Shown piece after piece: positions 10,060 through 20,125 of a stretch of 20,334 nucleotides of DNA. The stretch lies in assembly GCA_028571305.1 (NCBI GenBank), contig JAOXNS010555324.1:1-20334 (forward strand). Direction: 5' to 3'. The position numbers and the translations under genes are program-made. This DNA comes from Magicicada cassinii (taxonomy: Eukaryota > Arthropoda > Insecta > Hemiptera > Cicadidae). How positions within the stretch are numbered: the stretch's first letter is position 1; every line of letters starts with the position of its first letter. The notes below the pieces were generated by a model. That model did no database searches, was not told the DNA's origin, and worked only from the letters and a program-made list of their open reading frames with translations.

Positions 10060-10955
10060 CTTGGGAATATCGATTTTATGAATGTGGTGGACAGTTTCAT
10101 TAAATCATTATAAAACTGCAAACAACTTTTTTGTAGTTTTACTTGCGGAAACCAACCAGAAAGTTGTGTGATCCACGATTGATTGAAGCGGGATACACTT
10201 TTTCTCCTAATCGATTTAAGTTAGTAAATAATTTTATCAGCTCCGGATGTTTATTTTATCACTCTCTGTACTCCAGATTTTATTGGAAAATGTTCATATT
10301 AGACAGGAAGTAACGAAGGAATGTATTAGCTTTCGCTATACACGACAAACCAGAATTTTTTTGTTTATATTTTTGTGCATCACTTCCTCTGCAGAGAAGG
10401 GAGTAAAGAGTCCGGTGAATGACATCCGCTTGATGTGTTGGCTGCGTGCCTCTTGCAGCGCGCTGTGGCGGTGCACGAACCCGCGACGTCCGTCCGTCCT
10501 CCGTCCATCTTCACTGCCTCTCCGTTATGTAATTGTTATTTCCCGTCGTTTTCTTCTTCACGCCAAGCGTTTCTTCTTCTTCTTTTTTTAATCTACCGTG
10601 TATTTTTAGAGGACAGATATTACCTTTCCTCTTGTACCGTGCGTTTCTATGCGTTGCTTCGTTTACGTAGGCCTATGTCGATAGTCTTCATCGGTATGCA
10701 TAATTGTTCGATCCAGGGATGTGTGGAAGGTAAGATCCGGTTAAGCGTTCATAGTGCTGAGTTACAATCATGAGAATGTCTGCCTCGAAATCCGATTAAA
10801 GACAAAATATTTTTTCTAATTGGACCTACAGTCGGTCAGAAATTGCTAAAATTTTCGTAAAGGCTGTTTTAACTATTATCCTTGTGAGCTGCATATATGT
10901 CTATATTTGTTACGCCACAGAAGGAAAAGGCTAGTCAGTTTTCAGAGAGCACGTT
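10060..10955. other. No gene recognised; GC-richer pyrimidine patch
   Basis: Around 10430-10520 the sequence becomes GC-richer with several CpGs, then pyrimidine-rich to about 10590. Two overlapping plus-strand open frames of 112-114 codons (10247-10591 and 10435-10773) cross it. They are the longest in the window, but their translations end in Phe runs or read as low-complexity Ser/Leu/Arg sequence with no domain. I do not call them genes. Confidence 0.45.
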
Positions 10956-10956
10956 A

Positions 10957-11044
10957 AAAAATTTGTGATAAAAGATGTCTAAAATTAAATTTGTTGATAA
11001 AAGATGTGATATTAAAAGAGTACTAAAATTTTAATAAAAGATGT
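10957..11044. repeat. Short array with GATAAAAGATGT units (about 29-bp period)
   Basis: ATAAAAGATGT occurs at 10968-10978, 10997-11007 and 11034-11044. The first two copies are 29 bp apart and also share AAATTTGTTGA-like flanks. The third follows at 37 bp. It lies directly next to the 60-bp duplication. Confidence 0.75.
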
Positions 11045-11070
11045 CTCAGAGCGTGTTTCATGGCAGATGG

Positions 11071-11190
11071 TAAACAAATCGTCGCTACAATGAAAAACGC
11101 CGCTTAGACAAAATCGGAAGCCAGATCTGCTAAACAAGTCGACGCTACAATGAAAAAGGCCGCGTAGACGAAAACGGAAACTGGATCTGC
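11071..11190. repeat. 60-bp tandem duplication, about 80-85% identical
   Basis: Unit 1 (11071-11130) and unit 2 (11131-11190) both start TAAACAA and end GATCTGC, with the block GCTACAATGAAAAA shared inside. The period is exactly 60, so frame is kept. On minus the duplication gives two similar peptide segments, FRFRLRGLFHCSVDLF and FRFCLSGVFHCSDDLF, inside an 87-codon open frame (11012-11275). I recognise no protein, and the divergence shows the duplication is old. Confidence 0.85.
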
Positions 11191-11194
11191 TAAA

Positions 11195-13295
11195 GTCAAA
11201 TATAAAAATATTTTCGAGTACGGCAATAGAGATGCCTTCGACAGCGCAGTTCTTTGAAGATGGAAAATAAATCAAACTACAAAAATGAAGGATTGAGTAG
11301 CCTAGGGATTTGACACGTTACCTCGTGCGAGGGCGAAGAGTTGTTCATGCATATAGCGTTCCGTTAACTGACAGTGAATTGTGAAAGTCAACTGATTAAA
11401 TAAGCGTTTATGAGTTTCTTGCAGAACAACTAAGCGTTTATTGTACTGCGTTATTAGTCATTGTTTGGAAGTCGTACATTTGGATTTTCACTGGAGTGTA
11501 ATTATAACTTACATTATTTTTATATCTTGATATCACGCAACGGAGTTGAGCACGTTAGACAAAGGTGCACTTACATTTCCACCGTAATAATTATCATAAA
11601 GCTCTGTGACAGTATCCTGTAATACTGGGACAATATTTAATGTAATCCAACCACAGTTTGCCGAAGTTGATGAATGTGTGTTATGTTTTCCCTCCGCATT
11701 TCTTTGTTTGTTGAAATTTTTGCACAAAGTTATTGTACCGAATCCATAGCAGATAGTAGCTATTATTATTGTCATACCATATCGTTCTTCACAACTATTG
11801 CTCTTGTTCTTCTGTTTCTGCTCCAGGATTCCTCTCTTTAGTTGCAGATTTGGATTCTTTTTAGAGCTGGATCTACCCTATAGCCTACGTCTGCAGCCAA
11901 AGTTTACTTGGATTTCACTTCTATTTGAAACGTAAAACGCTTACCCGTTGTTCTTTTGGCATTCTGCTCTCCTAAATTTGGACGACACGTCGCCCCAGCC
12001 AACATGGTCTCAGAAACTTGACGTATCTCGTTAGTCTTTAATTTTTCAGAATAGCCTCAACTCCCAACTCTTGTTACATTCGTACAAATACCATTAAGCA
12101 CTACAGAATGCACAGTATATAGCAAGCTTAGCTGCATATGCAACTACCACAAATATCAGCGTTTTAAACAAGTACCGGTTTTGAAACGAATAGGAGAATT
12201 CATTGTGAAAGGTACGTGGAGGTTATATAGGCCTAAATAACGTTTCGTATGAAAATGAGAGTGGAAAGTGCAGTGTATTATTCTTTGATGGGCACGTTTA
12301 GTTAATGTTTTCTTAACTAGAAACTGAGTTGAATTAGTCATACTGTGCATACGAAATAATTTAAACATAATTTATAGGCTTCCCTTAGCCCGACGTACCG
12401 ATTCAGTAAAAAATCGACTTTATGATTCAGTGATAATGTAAAATTAATTATCGTGAACTCAGTTTTTCAAAGGATATATCCGTCTTTAGCATTCCATTGT
12501 CTGTATCTAATGAGAACAATATTAATGCTAGCTGAATGCCGTACAAAATACTGCTATCTATTGAGGCCACGCGTTAGATTACATAAGTTTACACAAAGAC
12601 AAGTCATCGGTTTTGTCGTTGAGCGCGCGTTGGGTAATCAGTTCTTTGTTGCGACATTATCGATTTACGGTATCAGTTAGTATTAGAGAGTTAATTGATT
12701 TTTGTGTAAGTACATTTTAATGTTGATGGGTTTGATTTATGAGAGGGGTTTGATTTAATGAAATTGTAGGATTGGTCACCCGGTATGTTTACTTCAACAT
12801 TTCAAGCTGTTTATGGGTAGTCATTACGGTAATTTCAAAAGGTTTCTAATGAAATTCAGAAGGAAGCGTGTTGTGTTTACGACTATATTAAGCCATTGAA
12901 CTCCTATGATGACCCACATTCATACATTACGCAGGCGTGGGTTAAATTTTATTCGTAACATAAAACTGTTATTCTTTTTGAGGACCGCTTTCAGTGTTCT
13001 TATGTTGGCGACTCACAAACACTGTGTTAGTAACTGGCAACATACCATCCCTAATAGAACAGCCAGTTAACTTAATGTCAGTTAAATTCAGTCAGTGTCA
13101 CGTAGTTATTGCCGGAAAATTTGTAGGATGAAAGGAATCATGGTCTTTCTTGGCTGTGTTCTGTGGTGACGTATCATTGTAATAAAAGAATATCACAAAC
13201 AGAATTATAAGAATTTGGTGTTTACAGCAACATGTAGTACTAAAGTTAGTGGCATTTTGAGAGTAACATAACTACAGAAAACCCGTTACTGCACA
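11195..13295. other. Unique AT-rich DNA, nothing recognised
   Basis: Open frames are at most 80 codons (11533-11775 minus; 12453-12680 plus), and none has a domain. A short duplicated GGGTTTGATTTA occurs near 12728 and 12746. No RNA gene or transposon terminus was seen. Confidence 0.5.
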
Positions 13296-13362
13296 GATTC
13301 TGGAATAATTTTATTGGTAAGAATCTGGAATAATTTTATTGGTAAGAATCTGGAATAATTTT
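13296..13362. repeat. 25-bp tandem repeat, 2.7 copies
   Basis: The unit GAATCTGGAATAATTTTATT plus GGTAA is present at 13296-13320 (one base different), 13321-13345, and partially at 13346-13362. The near identity indicates recent slippage or duplication. Confidence 0.95.
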
Positions 13363-13439
13363 GGCTACACTTGTGTAATAAATTTAATCATGTTTCCACA
13401 GAAAGGAAATTGCTTTAACTCACCTTAATTAAAAAAGAT

Positions 13440-14220
13440 CGAAAAAAAGAATTCAGCACCTGTTTTCCATTCAGACATCTTCAATGGGCAGTGGTTTGCA
13501 ACCAACCAAAACATCAGCACCTCCTACTTGTTGCATTTTGAAGGCGTTCTCCGTAATATGTTTTCTGAATGCATAATGCATTAAACACCACAACTGAAAG
13601 AATATCCCCTGTTTAACACCAGGTGGTATTAAATCCATATTCTTTCTTCCACCAACAGAGACTGCTGCATTTCAGAATTGTCAAGAAATATTTGAAATTC
13701 TTCGTTTTTGAATAATCTTTATTGTTGCCAGCTTAGTTTGAAGATGTCAGGTGGCACGTGGTCGCTCCCAAAGTCTTCAAGCTCCTTGTGTAATAATTCT
13801 CCTTTATTTTTCACATTTATAAACACCTAGTCTTTGTCCACAGCGTTTTCATAACATCCTACCATTCAATGCCCCATCGTTTCTGGTAGCCCGTGATTCA
13901 GAGGCGTGTGTGCAGATAACCGCCACACGCTTCACATGAATACAATTTAAATTTGTTTTTGAGAGTTATGTTTCTTGAGGTTGTTAGAATCTCAGCTTTT
14001 TTTCATGAAAGCCCATTTTTGCCCATACTGTCTTAGCTTTAATTCTTCCTTGGGCATTCCTTTCACTGTGATTCCAGCTACTTATTTGTATGTAGTTTTT
14101 TTACCTGTCTCATCTTCACATGCTCGTCGTAGTCTATCTGCAAACATCATAGTTAGTCTGTGAATACTGGCTGTATGTTTCTTGGTTTTGAAATGTTGGA
14201 TCTTGCCACGTTATAATGGA
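13440..14220 (-). pseudogene. Decayed protein-coding region, family not identified
   Basis: Read on minus, this stretch keeps protein-like open segments in several frames. From high to low coordinate they are: a segment from about 14210 with MMFADRLRRACEDETGKKT (14150 downward); KGMPKEELKLRQYGQKWAF (about 14065-14005); a Cys-x2-Cys segment YSCEACGGYLHTRL (about 13940-13900); ELLHKELEDFGSDHVPPDIF (about 13799-13740); EEFQIFLDNSEMQQSLLVEE (about 13700-13640); and GVKQGIFFQLWCLMHYAF followed by about 30 more open codons (13621-13470). The mixed, charged composition and the succession of segments on one strand suggest a once-coding stretch of over 200 codons, now broken several times. I do not recognise the protein. 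It could be a host retrocopy or a transposon gene. No poly(A) tail is visible at its 3' side. Confidence 0.45.
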
Positions 14221-15180
14221 GCATTTATTTAAAAATTTTAATAATATTTAAGCAGTAGTGTGTATGTTAATTGTCCGTACGGGCTGCTTCAAATTCTTTC
14301 TGTTACAACTATTATTACGATTACAGTATATAGGTACAAACACTATAACTCTATGGTTACAACATACATTCATTTTAAACCAGTCAACAAACAGTATTTC
14401 GGCTTTCCTTTTCGTTTTCTAAATATTCACGGTCACACAGATAATTCAAAATAGGCGCGTCTCGGAACTAATACCTAGTAGTCTATTTACCAATTTGCAT
14501 TAGACGTTTTAATAATGTTAATTGTGTATGTAAGTAGAAGGAACAACGTTAAGTGCAAGTATGAGAGTTCGTAAATGAAACGTTAGCGGGTGGCAAACGT
14601 GTATCAGGCAAGTTGCGTTATACGTATAAAGTAGTTCACAGAGAAGTATTTTTACACGCAAGAAATCAGTCTTCGATTAAATGCAATTAATATTTCCTTG
14701 CGTTATTAGTTAATTTAGAATGCATCTCGTACGACTGGATTTGTCGTTAGATATTTTACAATAAGTCATCCGTATGTTACCATAAAATTATTTTGCTCCA
14801 ACTATTTATTTAGGGTGTGAATGTATGAATATTGTAATAACTAAAGTTTACATGAAAATGCTTAATGATAATTGTGTTTGTTAAGTGTTATGTGCATATG
14901 ATTAATCATTAAGATGTCAGAATACAACACCTGATTGTACATATAACCTTAATTTGCCGTGAGTACTTAACACTGTTTGTCTATTATCGTGGTGCGCTGT
15001 GGAATTGGTTTAAGGGGATTTTACTTTGTGAGTTTTTACAGTGGTGAAACGGAAAAATCTTTTAAAACTTTTAATGAGCAACAAACCCGGCGTGTAGGAA
15101 TAATAGAAATCTCGTGACTAAAATAATGAATGTATTTAGAACGAACAGTTTGCGGTGGATGTTTAAAGGGAAGGTGAAAA
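14221..15180. other. Unique AT-rich DNA, nothing recognised
   Basis: The longest open frame is 64 codons on plus. I found no repeat, terminus or RNA gene. Confidence 0.5.
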
Positions 15181-15318
15181 TGTTTTCAGCTAGGCTAGTA
15201 AAGATGGGTCGCTTCGCTTCCGTCAGCTGTGCGGTGTCCGCCATGTTGCATGAGACATATTGCACGTCGCCACTCTGTTGCCAATAGTAGCGGCCTACGG
15301 ATAGTGTATGCATCTGTC
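15180..15318 (-). promoter_or_regulatory. CpG-rich promoter-like patch, candidate only
   Basis: CpGs cluster at 15208-15302 against a CpG-poor neighbourhood. On minus an ATTGG (inverted CCAAT box) at about 15280-15284 lies some 40 bp upstream of CAACATGGCGG, whose ATG (15245-15243) has an excellent insect start context. The open reading continues MADTAQLTEAKRPIFTSLAE and ends 57 codons from this ATG. No clear splice donor follows the ATG and no TATA box is visible. This may be a real transcription start, a CpG-rich repeat fragment, or chance. Confidence 0.25.
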
Positions 15319-15336
15319 GTGTGTGTGTGTGTGTGT
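15319..15336. repeat. Short (GT)n microsatellite
   Basis: Nine GT units. On minus this run lies about 35 bp upstream of the ATTGG box described in the promoter-like patch. Confidence 0.9.
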
Positions 15337-15339
15337 TCG

Positions 15340-17185
15340 TTCCCATTCTGGAAACAACGGATGCTATTTTCGTCTTTTATTCTATGGTAATATCAACTCT
15401 CACGTTTTCGTGAGTTCTGTTATCTGTCAGCACACAAAAACGAAGAAAATTGTCAGCAAGACGTGAATGCTTTCTGGTTGGATTTTAAAATATCGTAATG
15501 TGAAATGTAACCACGGTTTTAATTCTCGCGTATAGCCTTTTGGCACCTGCTTAATGTTTGTTATAGTATGCTTATTTGTAAAGATGGTCGATAATTTGCA
15601 TACATTATTTCCAATAAATTGTTTAAAATAATTACATATACAGTATTTCACGTATAAATAGGCTACAGCAGCGTGTAGTAGTTTCAGTATAAATAACAGC
15701 ACGTTAATGACCTTACATAAGGTTTTTCTAAATGTCAAATTTTTTTACTTTTCCTCTCACCGGAGTTTTTAATATTCTTACTGGCTTAAAAATTTCATTT
15801 ACCTAGTATATTTATGCTACTTTTAATTACGCGCCACTTTTATATTGTTTTCTTTGCTATACGAAACAATAGTGGAGCTTAATCGTTTTTATTCCTTTTA
15901 TTATTGAGTACGCGGATAAGAACGTCAGACGCTTACTTTCCTTTTAACCACGTAGGATAAAATGAATGGTATTCTGGTGGTGATTTAAAGCTGAACGACC
16001 AAGTATCGATATCTGCTAATAACTGACGTACAGCTTATGAGATATACCGTATTTATATAACGTAGTGTGTCATTGAAACCTGAGTAATTGAGTTATAGGA
16101 TTTTTGTTGAATACTGTGTGCAGTGAATGGTACGCGGGCAACTTCAGATCACAGTACTCTTACCTTTCCCGCGCTTACTCTGTAGCTGAATCCTTAAAGT
16201 TGTAAAGTACTGTGGGTAACAATGTGGTAAATTGCAAAGAGGACGCGTACAGGGCTTCAGGGAACGTTATGTACAGGAGTAACGAATGAATGAACCTGGC
16301 CACTTTTTATCTCGGCGCTGATATAATCTGTGTGTCGGTGAAGACCATTGTCTTCTCTGTGTCGAAGGAAACAACTGAAAGCTAACAGTCTTGTTATGTT
16401 GTACACAAGTAACGTATACAAGCATCCACATTATTTCTTCGTTTGGCACTACAACTTGGGCACTAATTCGGGCTATATTCTCTTGGAAATTCGCGTAATG
16501 CCTAGTTTTTGCAAAGTTACCCATAAATCCTCGAGCTGTGTCTTACTTTTCCTCTCTGAACTTCCAGTCAGTTGTGTTACTTTATTTGAACACCTGTTGC
16601 GTATCCTTTGATTTATGTCTCTTAGCCATCGTAGTCTATAAGGTTTTATAAATCATAAAATGTTTACAATATCAGTTGACATCAAGTGTTCTGAATCTCC
16701 AGATTCCATGCTGTTCACTGGCTGATTCAGACATTTTCTTGGTATTTTTCTCACGAACTCGGCGGTGCGTCGTGTGGGTTCAGTCACGTGAACGTTCACT
16801 CGCCACACGTCTTCTCTCTGGCTGGGGACTTCTACACTCTTTAGCGTAGACCTAAAGTAAACATTAATAAGATAGTCCAGACTTCTCAACATGTTTTTTC
16901 CAGTCTTCCTGATTTTCAGGGGTATCGAGGTCTCATTACAGTATGTTACTCAGGTTACGAGGCTGTTGTGGATAAGTTATGAACATCCATCGTCAGGCTG
17001 AATATAGCCGTTTGAGAACATATTTTCCGTAAATGAAGAAATAGATGCAAACCAAACTCTTGTTTTCTGCAGATTTCAATAATAAAAATCATATGTAGTC
17101 TGTGCTTTTAATTATTCAGTGATTTCGTATACATTTTGGGCGTTCTGATGAGATTAGTTAAATGAACGTCTGTGTTTACGTCTCT
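15340..17185. other. Unique DNA with anonymous minus-strand open frames
   Basis: Minus-strand frames of 103 (15427-15738), 85 (16267-16524) and 79 codons (16653-16892) are present. The last is open upstream to about 16955 (roughly 100 codons) and has a mixed, protein-like composition with SVEVPSQREDVWRVNVHV, but I recognise no domain or homologue. Frames of this length are expected by chance in 20 kb, so no gene is called. Confidence 0.4.
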
Positions 17186-17247
17186 AAGAAATAATCGATA
17201 TCATAATACATAATATTCTGATATTATGGTATCGATTTATATTTCTT
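17186..17247. repeat. 62-nt AT-rich inverted repeat (hairpin)
   Basis: The left arm starts AAGAAATAATCGATATCATA and the right arm ends TATGGTATCGATTTATATTTCTT (last base 17247). They pair almost completely apart from a 3-nt bulge and one mismatch. The centre, ATAATATTCTGATATTAT, can pair further. Both arms carry ATCGAT. It could be a hairpin precursor, a tiny MITE or simple palindrome-prone AT-rich DNA. No target-site duplication was found. Confidence 0.7.
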
Positions 17248-17249
17248 GT

Positions 17250-18307
17250 GAAGTGTACGTGATATTTGTATTTTATTTCATTGTGCATTTCCGTATTCAC
17301 ATATCTTTGTGATACTCTTCGTCAGGGTGATTCTACAATATGACTGTTCTTGGGTCAGATCTTTGCGGTAAGACACGGTTGGACTACGAAATAAAAACGC
17401 GCAGTCAGGTCTGTGCACGGCGACGGCACGGTCAGTAGAGTAGGTTGCGTGCTACTATGTTTAGGTCTGTCTGCTCTATTATTGTCCGTCAAGGCTTATC
17501 TGCGAGCAAGGTCGACGTATGTTAATATCATTGCTGACAGTAAAATATGGTTCAAGGAAGTAGGTAAAGTTGTCAGCTGAATGCGGTAATAATTTGGCGA
17601 GTGTTGTAATCTGCATTGATTTATCGCGTACATATACCAGTGTATATTTATAATACGACTGCGCTGCTGACTGACTAGACGTGCTACTATGCTGACAAGG
17701 TTTACTGCGATCAGCTGTACGCTTTACTGGGTGGGTATTTTGTCGCAGAGGTTTGTCACTTGACGTGTGAGCACGTTTATTAAGTGGAACAGTAGTTCAT
17801 AGTCATCGATTTGGTTCTCCTGTCTCGCATTAGTCTCCGCTCGACTACCGAATATTATTTTCAAGAAAATAATACTTTTTGTTTTTATTACCTCTCTGCG
17901 GAAATTATAAAAGGCAGCTTCTATCGTTTTATTTGTAATACTATCGGATATCGCATCAGACTCCGAAGTCGGCTTTCAGCGTATATAGTTTCTTATTTTT
18001 AATGGCCTGAATTCTCACTACTGTACACCCAGACATTAGTAAATAGGCCTATACGTTTTAGCCGTCGTCATATCTAGACAGGGTTAACGACATACAAAAA
18101 ATAATAAGTATAAAAATCACAGAAATGCATTGTCATTCTCATTTATGCCCTAATGGATTTTAATAATTTTAATTGCCAGAGAAGTTAACCAATGAGTCTC
18201 CGTTGTGTACAGTCTTCACAAATTGTTGCCAGTGTAAGATAATCTCGGATGCAAACTCTGAACCGAATGAATATACGCGTTCCGTTTTTTGTAAAACCAG
18301 TGGTTGC
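17250..18307. other. No gene recognised; GC-richer patch 17390-17520
   Basis: CpGs are more frequent at about 17395-17440. GTGCTACTATG occurs at about 17450 and again at about 17681, but the flanking sequences do not align well enough to call a repeat. One 63-codon plus-strand frame has no domain. Confidence 0.45.
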
Positions 18308-18415
18308 CTTGATTGCAGGTAATAATATAGCTCTGGTTTTGTGTACCGCGGGTTTGTTACTTGATTGCAGGATAAAATTGTTATAGGCGCCGGTCTTGTG
18401 TGGTTCCCACGGTAC
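18308..18415. repeat. Diverged 52-bp tandem duplication
   Basis: CTTGATTGCAGG begins both units (18308 and 18360). Later matching blocks are ATAAT/ATAAA, TATAG, GGTTTTGTGT/GGTCTTGTGT and a GG(T)TAC/CGGG-like end. The units have diverged by substitutions and small gaps, so the duplication is old. Confidence 0.65.
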
Positions 18416-18549
18416 AGATAACTGCTCGTTTGGCGTTCAGCTTAGGGGCATAAATAATGCTCTTATTAATTACAGTATAAGCCACTATAGTGCTCGCGTT
18501 TTGGTATTCAGATTAGATTGTGGTGCCGGGCATGACGTTGACGTAAATT

Positions 18550-18565
18550 AGTCAATAAATTGACT
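18550..18565. repeat. Short perfect hairpin
   Basis: AGTCAATAAATTGACT forms a 7-bp stem with a 2-nt loop. Two weaker hairpins (CTCTT...AAGAG and CGTC-TTATT-GACG) follow within 50 bp. No T run or gene end suggests a function. Confidence 0.5.
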
Positions 18566-18810
18566 CTTGTAAAATTGTTTATCTAATAAGAGTTTTGTCG
18601 TCTTATTGACGAAGTAAGTGTTCCCATGAAGTTCATCTCGGGTATCAAGACCACGGTGTACGGTACAGGCGTTCACACACTTTCTCCCTCCATTGTTGCC
18701 GAAGATTGGTCGAGGTGCTACAATTTTGTGGTAGCTAATTTATTCGGAAATTTTTCTTAGTGGCTACTGTGCTATCGTTATATTTTTAGGTAAATGCCTT
18801 GTCGTTCGCA

Positions 18811-18999
18811 AAGTTAATCACACATTGAATAGTATTGAGCGACACATAACTTTTATCAGTTGTATAATAAATAATCGTGTTGTCTGTTTTGGAATTTTTA
18901 TTAAAGACATAATGCAAAGTGTCAGGGTACAATCACTTAATCAGGTGGATAAGCGATAATGTAAGTTAATAATTATTATTTTGCCCATATGCTGTCGTG
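18811..18999 (+). repeat. Diverged direct repeat, copy 1
   Basis: It opens with AAGTTAATCAC and closes with TTTTGCCCATATGCTGTCGTG. Copy 2 lies at 19106-19284. Blocks shared in order include TAGTATT, CGACAC, AATAA(T/C)CGT, TTGTC, GTACAATC, AATGTAAGTTA and AATTATT. About 106 bp separates the copies. I recognise no element family, and no open frame runs through it. Confidence 0.85.
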
Positions 19000-19105
19000 T
19001 TTTCAGATTTGTGGGAGTTCTGATATTTTGTTGTATTCAACAGACTCCGTGGATGACTGTACGTTCATTATTGTAGACCGCAATTTCATATTTGATTATT
19101 ACTAA

Positions 19106-19284
19106 AAGTTAATCACCAACTGTATAGTATTCAACGACACTTAATTTATATCGGGTGTATAGTAAATAACCGTATTGTCCGTTTGGACATTTTAATTAAA
19201 CACGTAATCGCCGTACAATCTCTTATCAGTTGGATGAACGGAAATGTAAGTTATTAATAATTATTTTGCCCATATGTTGTCGTG
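19106..19284 (+). repeat. Diverged direct repeat, copy 2
   Basis: This is the partner of 18811-18999, about 10 bp shorter, and it ends TTTTGCCCATATGTTGTCGTG. The difference lies in small internal gaps (around 19206-19212). Alignment by eye suggests roughly 75% identity, which I have not computed. Both copies are in the same orientation, so this is a local segmental duplication or two insertions of one short element. Confidence 0.85.
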
Positions 19285-19410
19285 ACGTAATGGTAGGACG
19301 AAGTATAAAACTTCTACGTCATATCAGTTCACGCAGAATATTTGTATTAGAATGAGCGGACCCCACTGAGACAGTATGTAACAAAAAAATTTATATTTAT
19401 TTATATTAAC

Positions 19411-19492
19411 CTATAATCATCATCTTCTTCCCCCCTCCTCCCCGCTTCTTCTCCTTCTCCTTCCTTCTTTTTCTTCTTCTTATTCTTCTTCT
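19411..19492. repeat. Pyrimidine-rich tract (LINE tail on minus)
   Basis: The plus strand has CTT/CTTCTT and CCTCC runs, so the minus strand is purine-rich, mainly AAG and GAA. It directly follows the 3' end of the minus-strand LINE fragment and is best read as that element's simple-sequence tail. Confidence 0.8.
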
Positions 19493-19565
19493 AGGATTAG
19501 GCTTGCAGCCTGTTCCGTCTTCACAACCACCGTTTTCTTGGTCTGCCTTTATCTCGTTCTATTGC
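19493..19565 (-). mobile_element. 3' end of a second decayed LINE (non-LTR retrotransposon)
   Basis: On minus the translation has ERDKGRPRKRWL (about 19556-19521), matching the [KR]GRPRKRW signature near the ORF2 C terminus of many arthropod LINEs. A neighbouring frame reads KTEQAASLILEEE (about 19521-19483) into the purine-rich tail. The copy is heavily 5'-truncated and frame-broken. How far it extends beyond 19565 is unclear; the stretch to about 19740 may belong to it. The clade is not determined. Confidence 0.6.
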
Positions 19566-20125
19566 CATAAAATCCGTCATTATGTGAAGATTATGAGTAG
19601 TGCAGTTTCTCTATCAGAGGTAACCAGCCTTCAGCTAGGTACAGTAGTTAGGTGATGGGGCTGCCATCTTAAGACTTCCTAACGTGCCTATTTTCTGGTG
19701 CAGTTTTCTGCCTTAGCCTTTGAAGATCTTTCCACGCTACTAAGCAGTGGTTTTGTAATTTTTAATCAATGTTTTATTCCTCTAGCCTTTGACGCACCAA
19801 CGCCGGACCGCAAGGCAGCAGCTAAGAAATTAGAATGAAAAAAGGGAGACACTAGCCCTCGAGTGTTAAACTATAATCTGATTAAAATTATTTTATGAAC
19901 GATGGGGAGGGGATCGATTGATACTAACGTAGATGCACTGTAACTCGCTGTGTGCAACAGTCATGAAACACTAGGTTTTTCATTATTTTCTTGATTTCAC
20001 TGGATTCCCGGTTTCATTTTGTGCAAACAAGTACGTCGTCATCGTGAAGATTTCAGAAGTCATAGCCACTCTTTACGAGCACAAACTGGTGGCATATCAT
20101 CACTATTTATGTCTGGCATGCGCTA
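19566..20125. other. No gene recognised; may include more of the LINE
   Basis: The part to about 19740 may be decayed LINE sequence continuing on minus. From 19740 to 20125 I see nothing identifiable. Confidence 0.4.

Noticed and set aside
10247-10773. Two overlapping plus-strand open frames of 112-114 codons, the longest in the window
   Set aside because: Composition is driven by pyrimidine-rich DNA, one ends in a Phe run, and there is no domain or splice support.
16653-16955. About 100-codon minus-strand open frame with mixed composition
   Set aside because: No domain or neighbour support, and length is within chance for 20 kb.
17440-17700. GTGCTACTATG present twice
   Set aside because: Flanks do not align in order, so the 11-base match is not enough for a repeat.
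19283-19330. TGACGTAA, TATAAAA and TCAGTT suggesting a core promoter
   Set aside because: The TATA-like box lies only about 22 bp before the initiator-like site, and the motif is palindromic AT-rich sequence.
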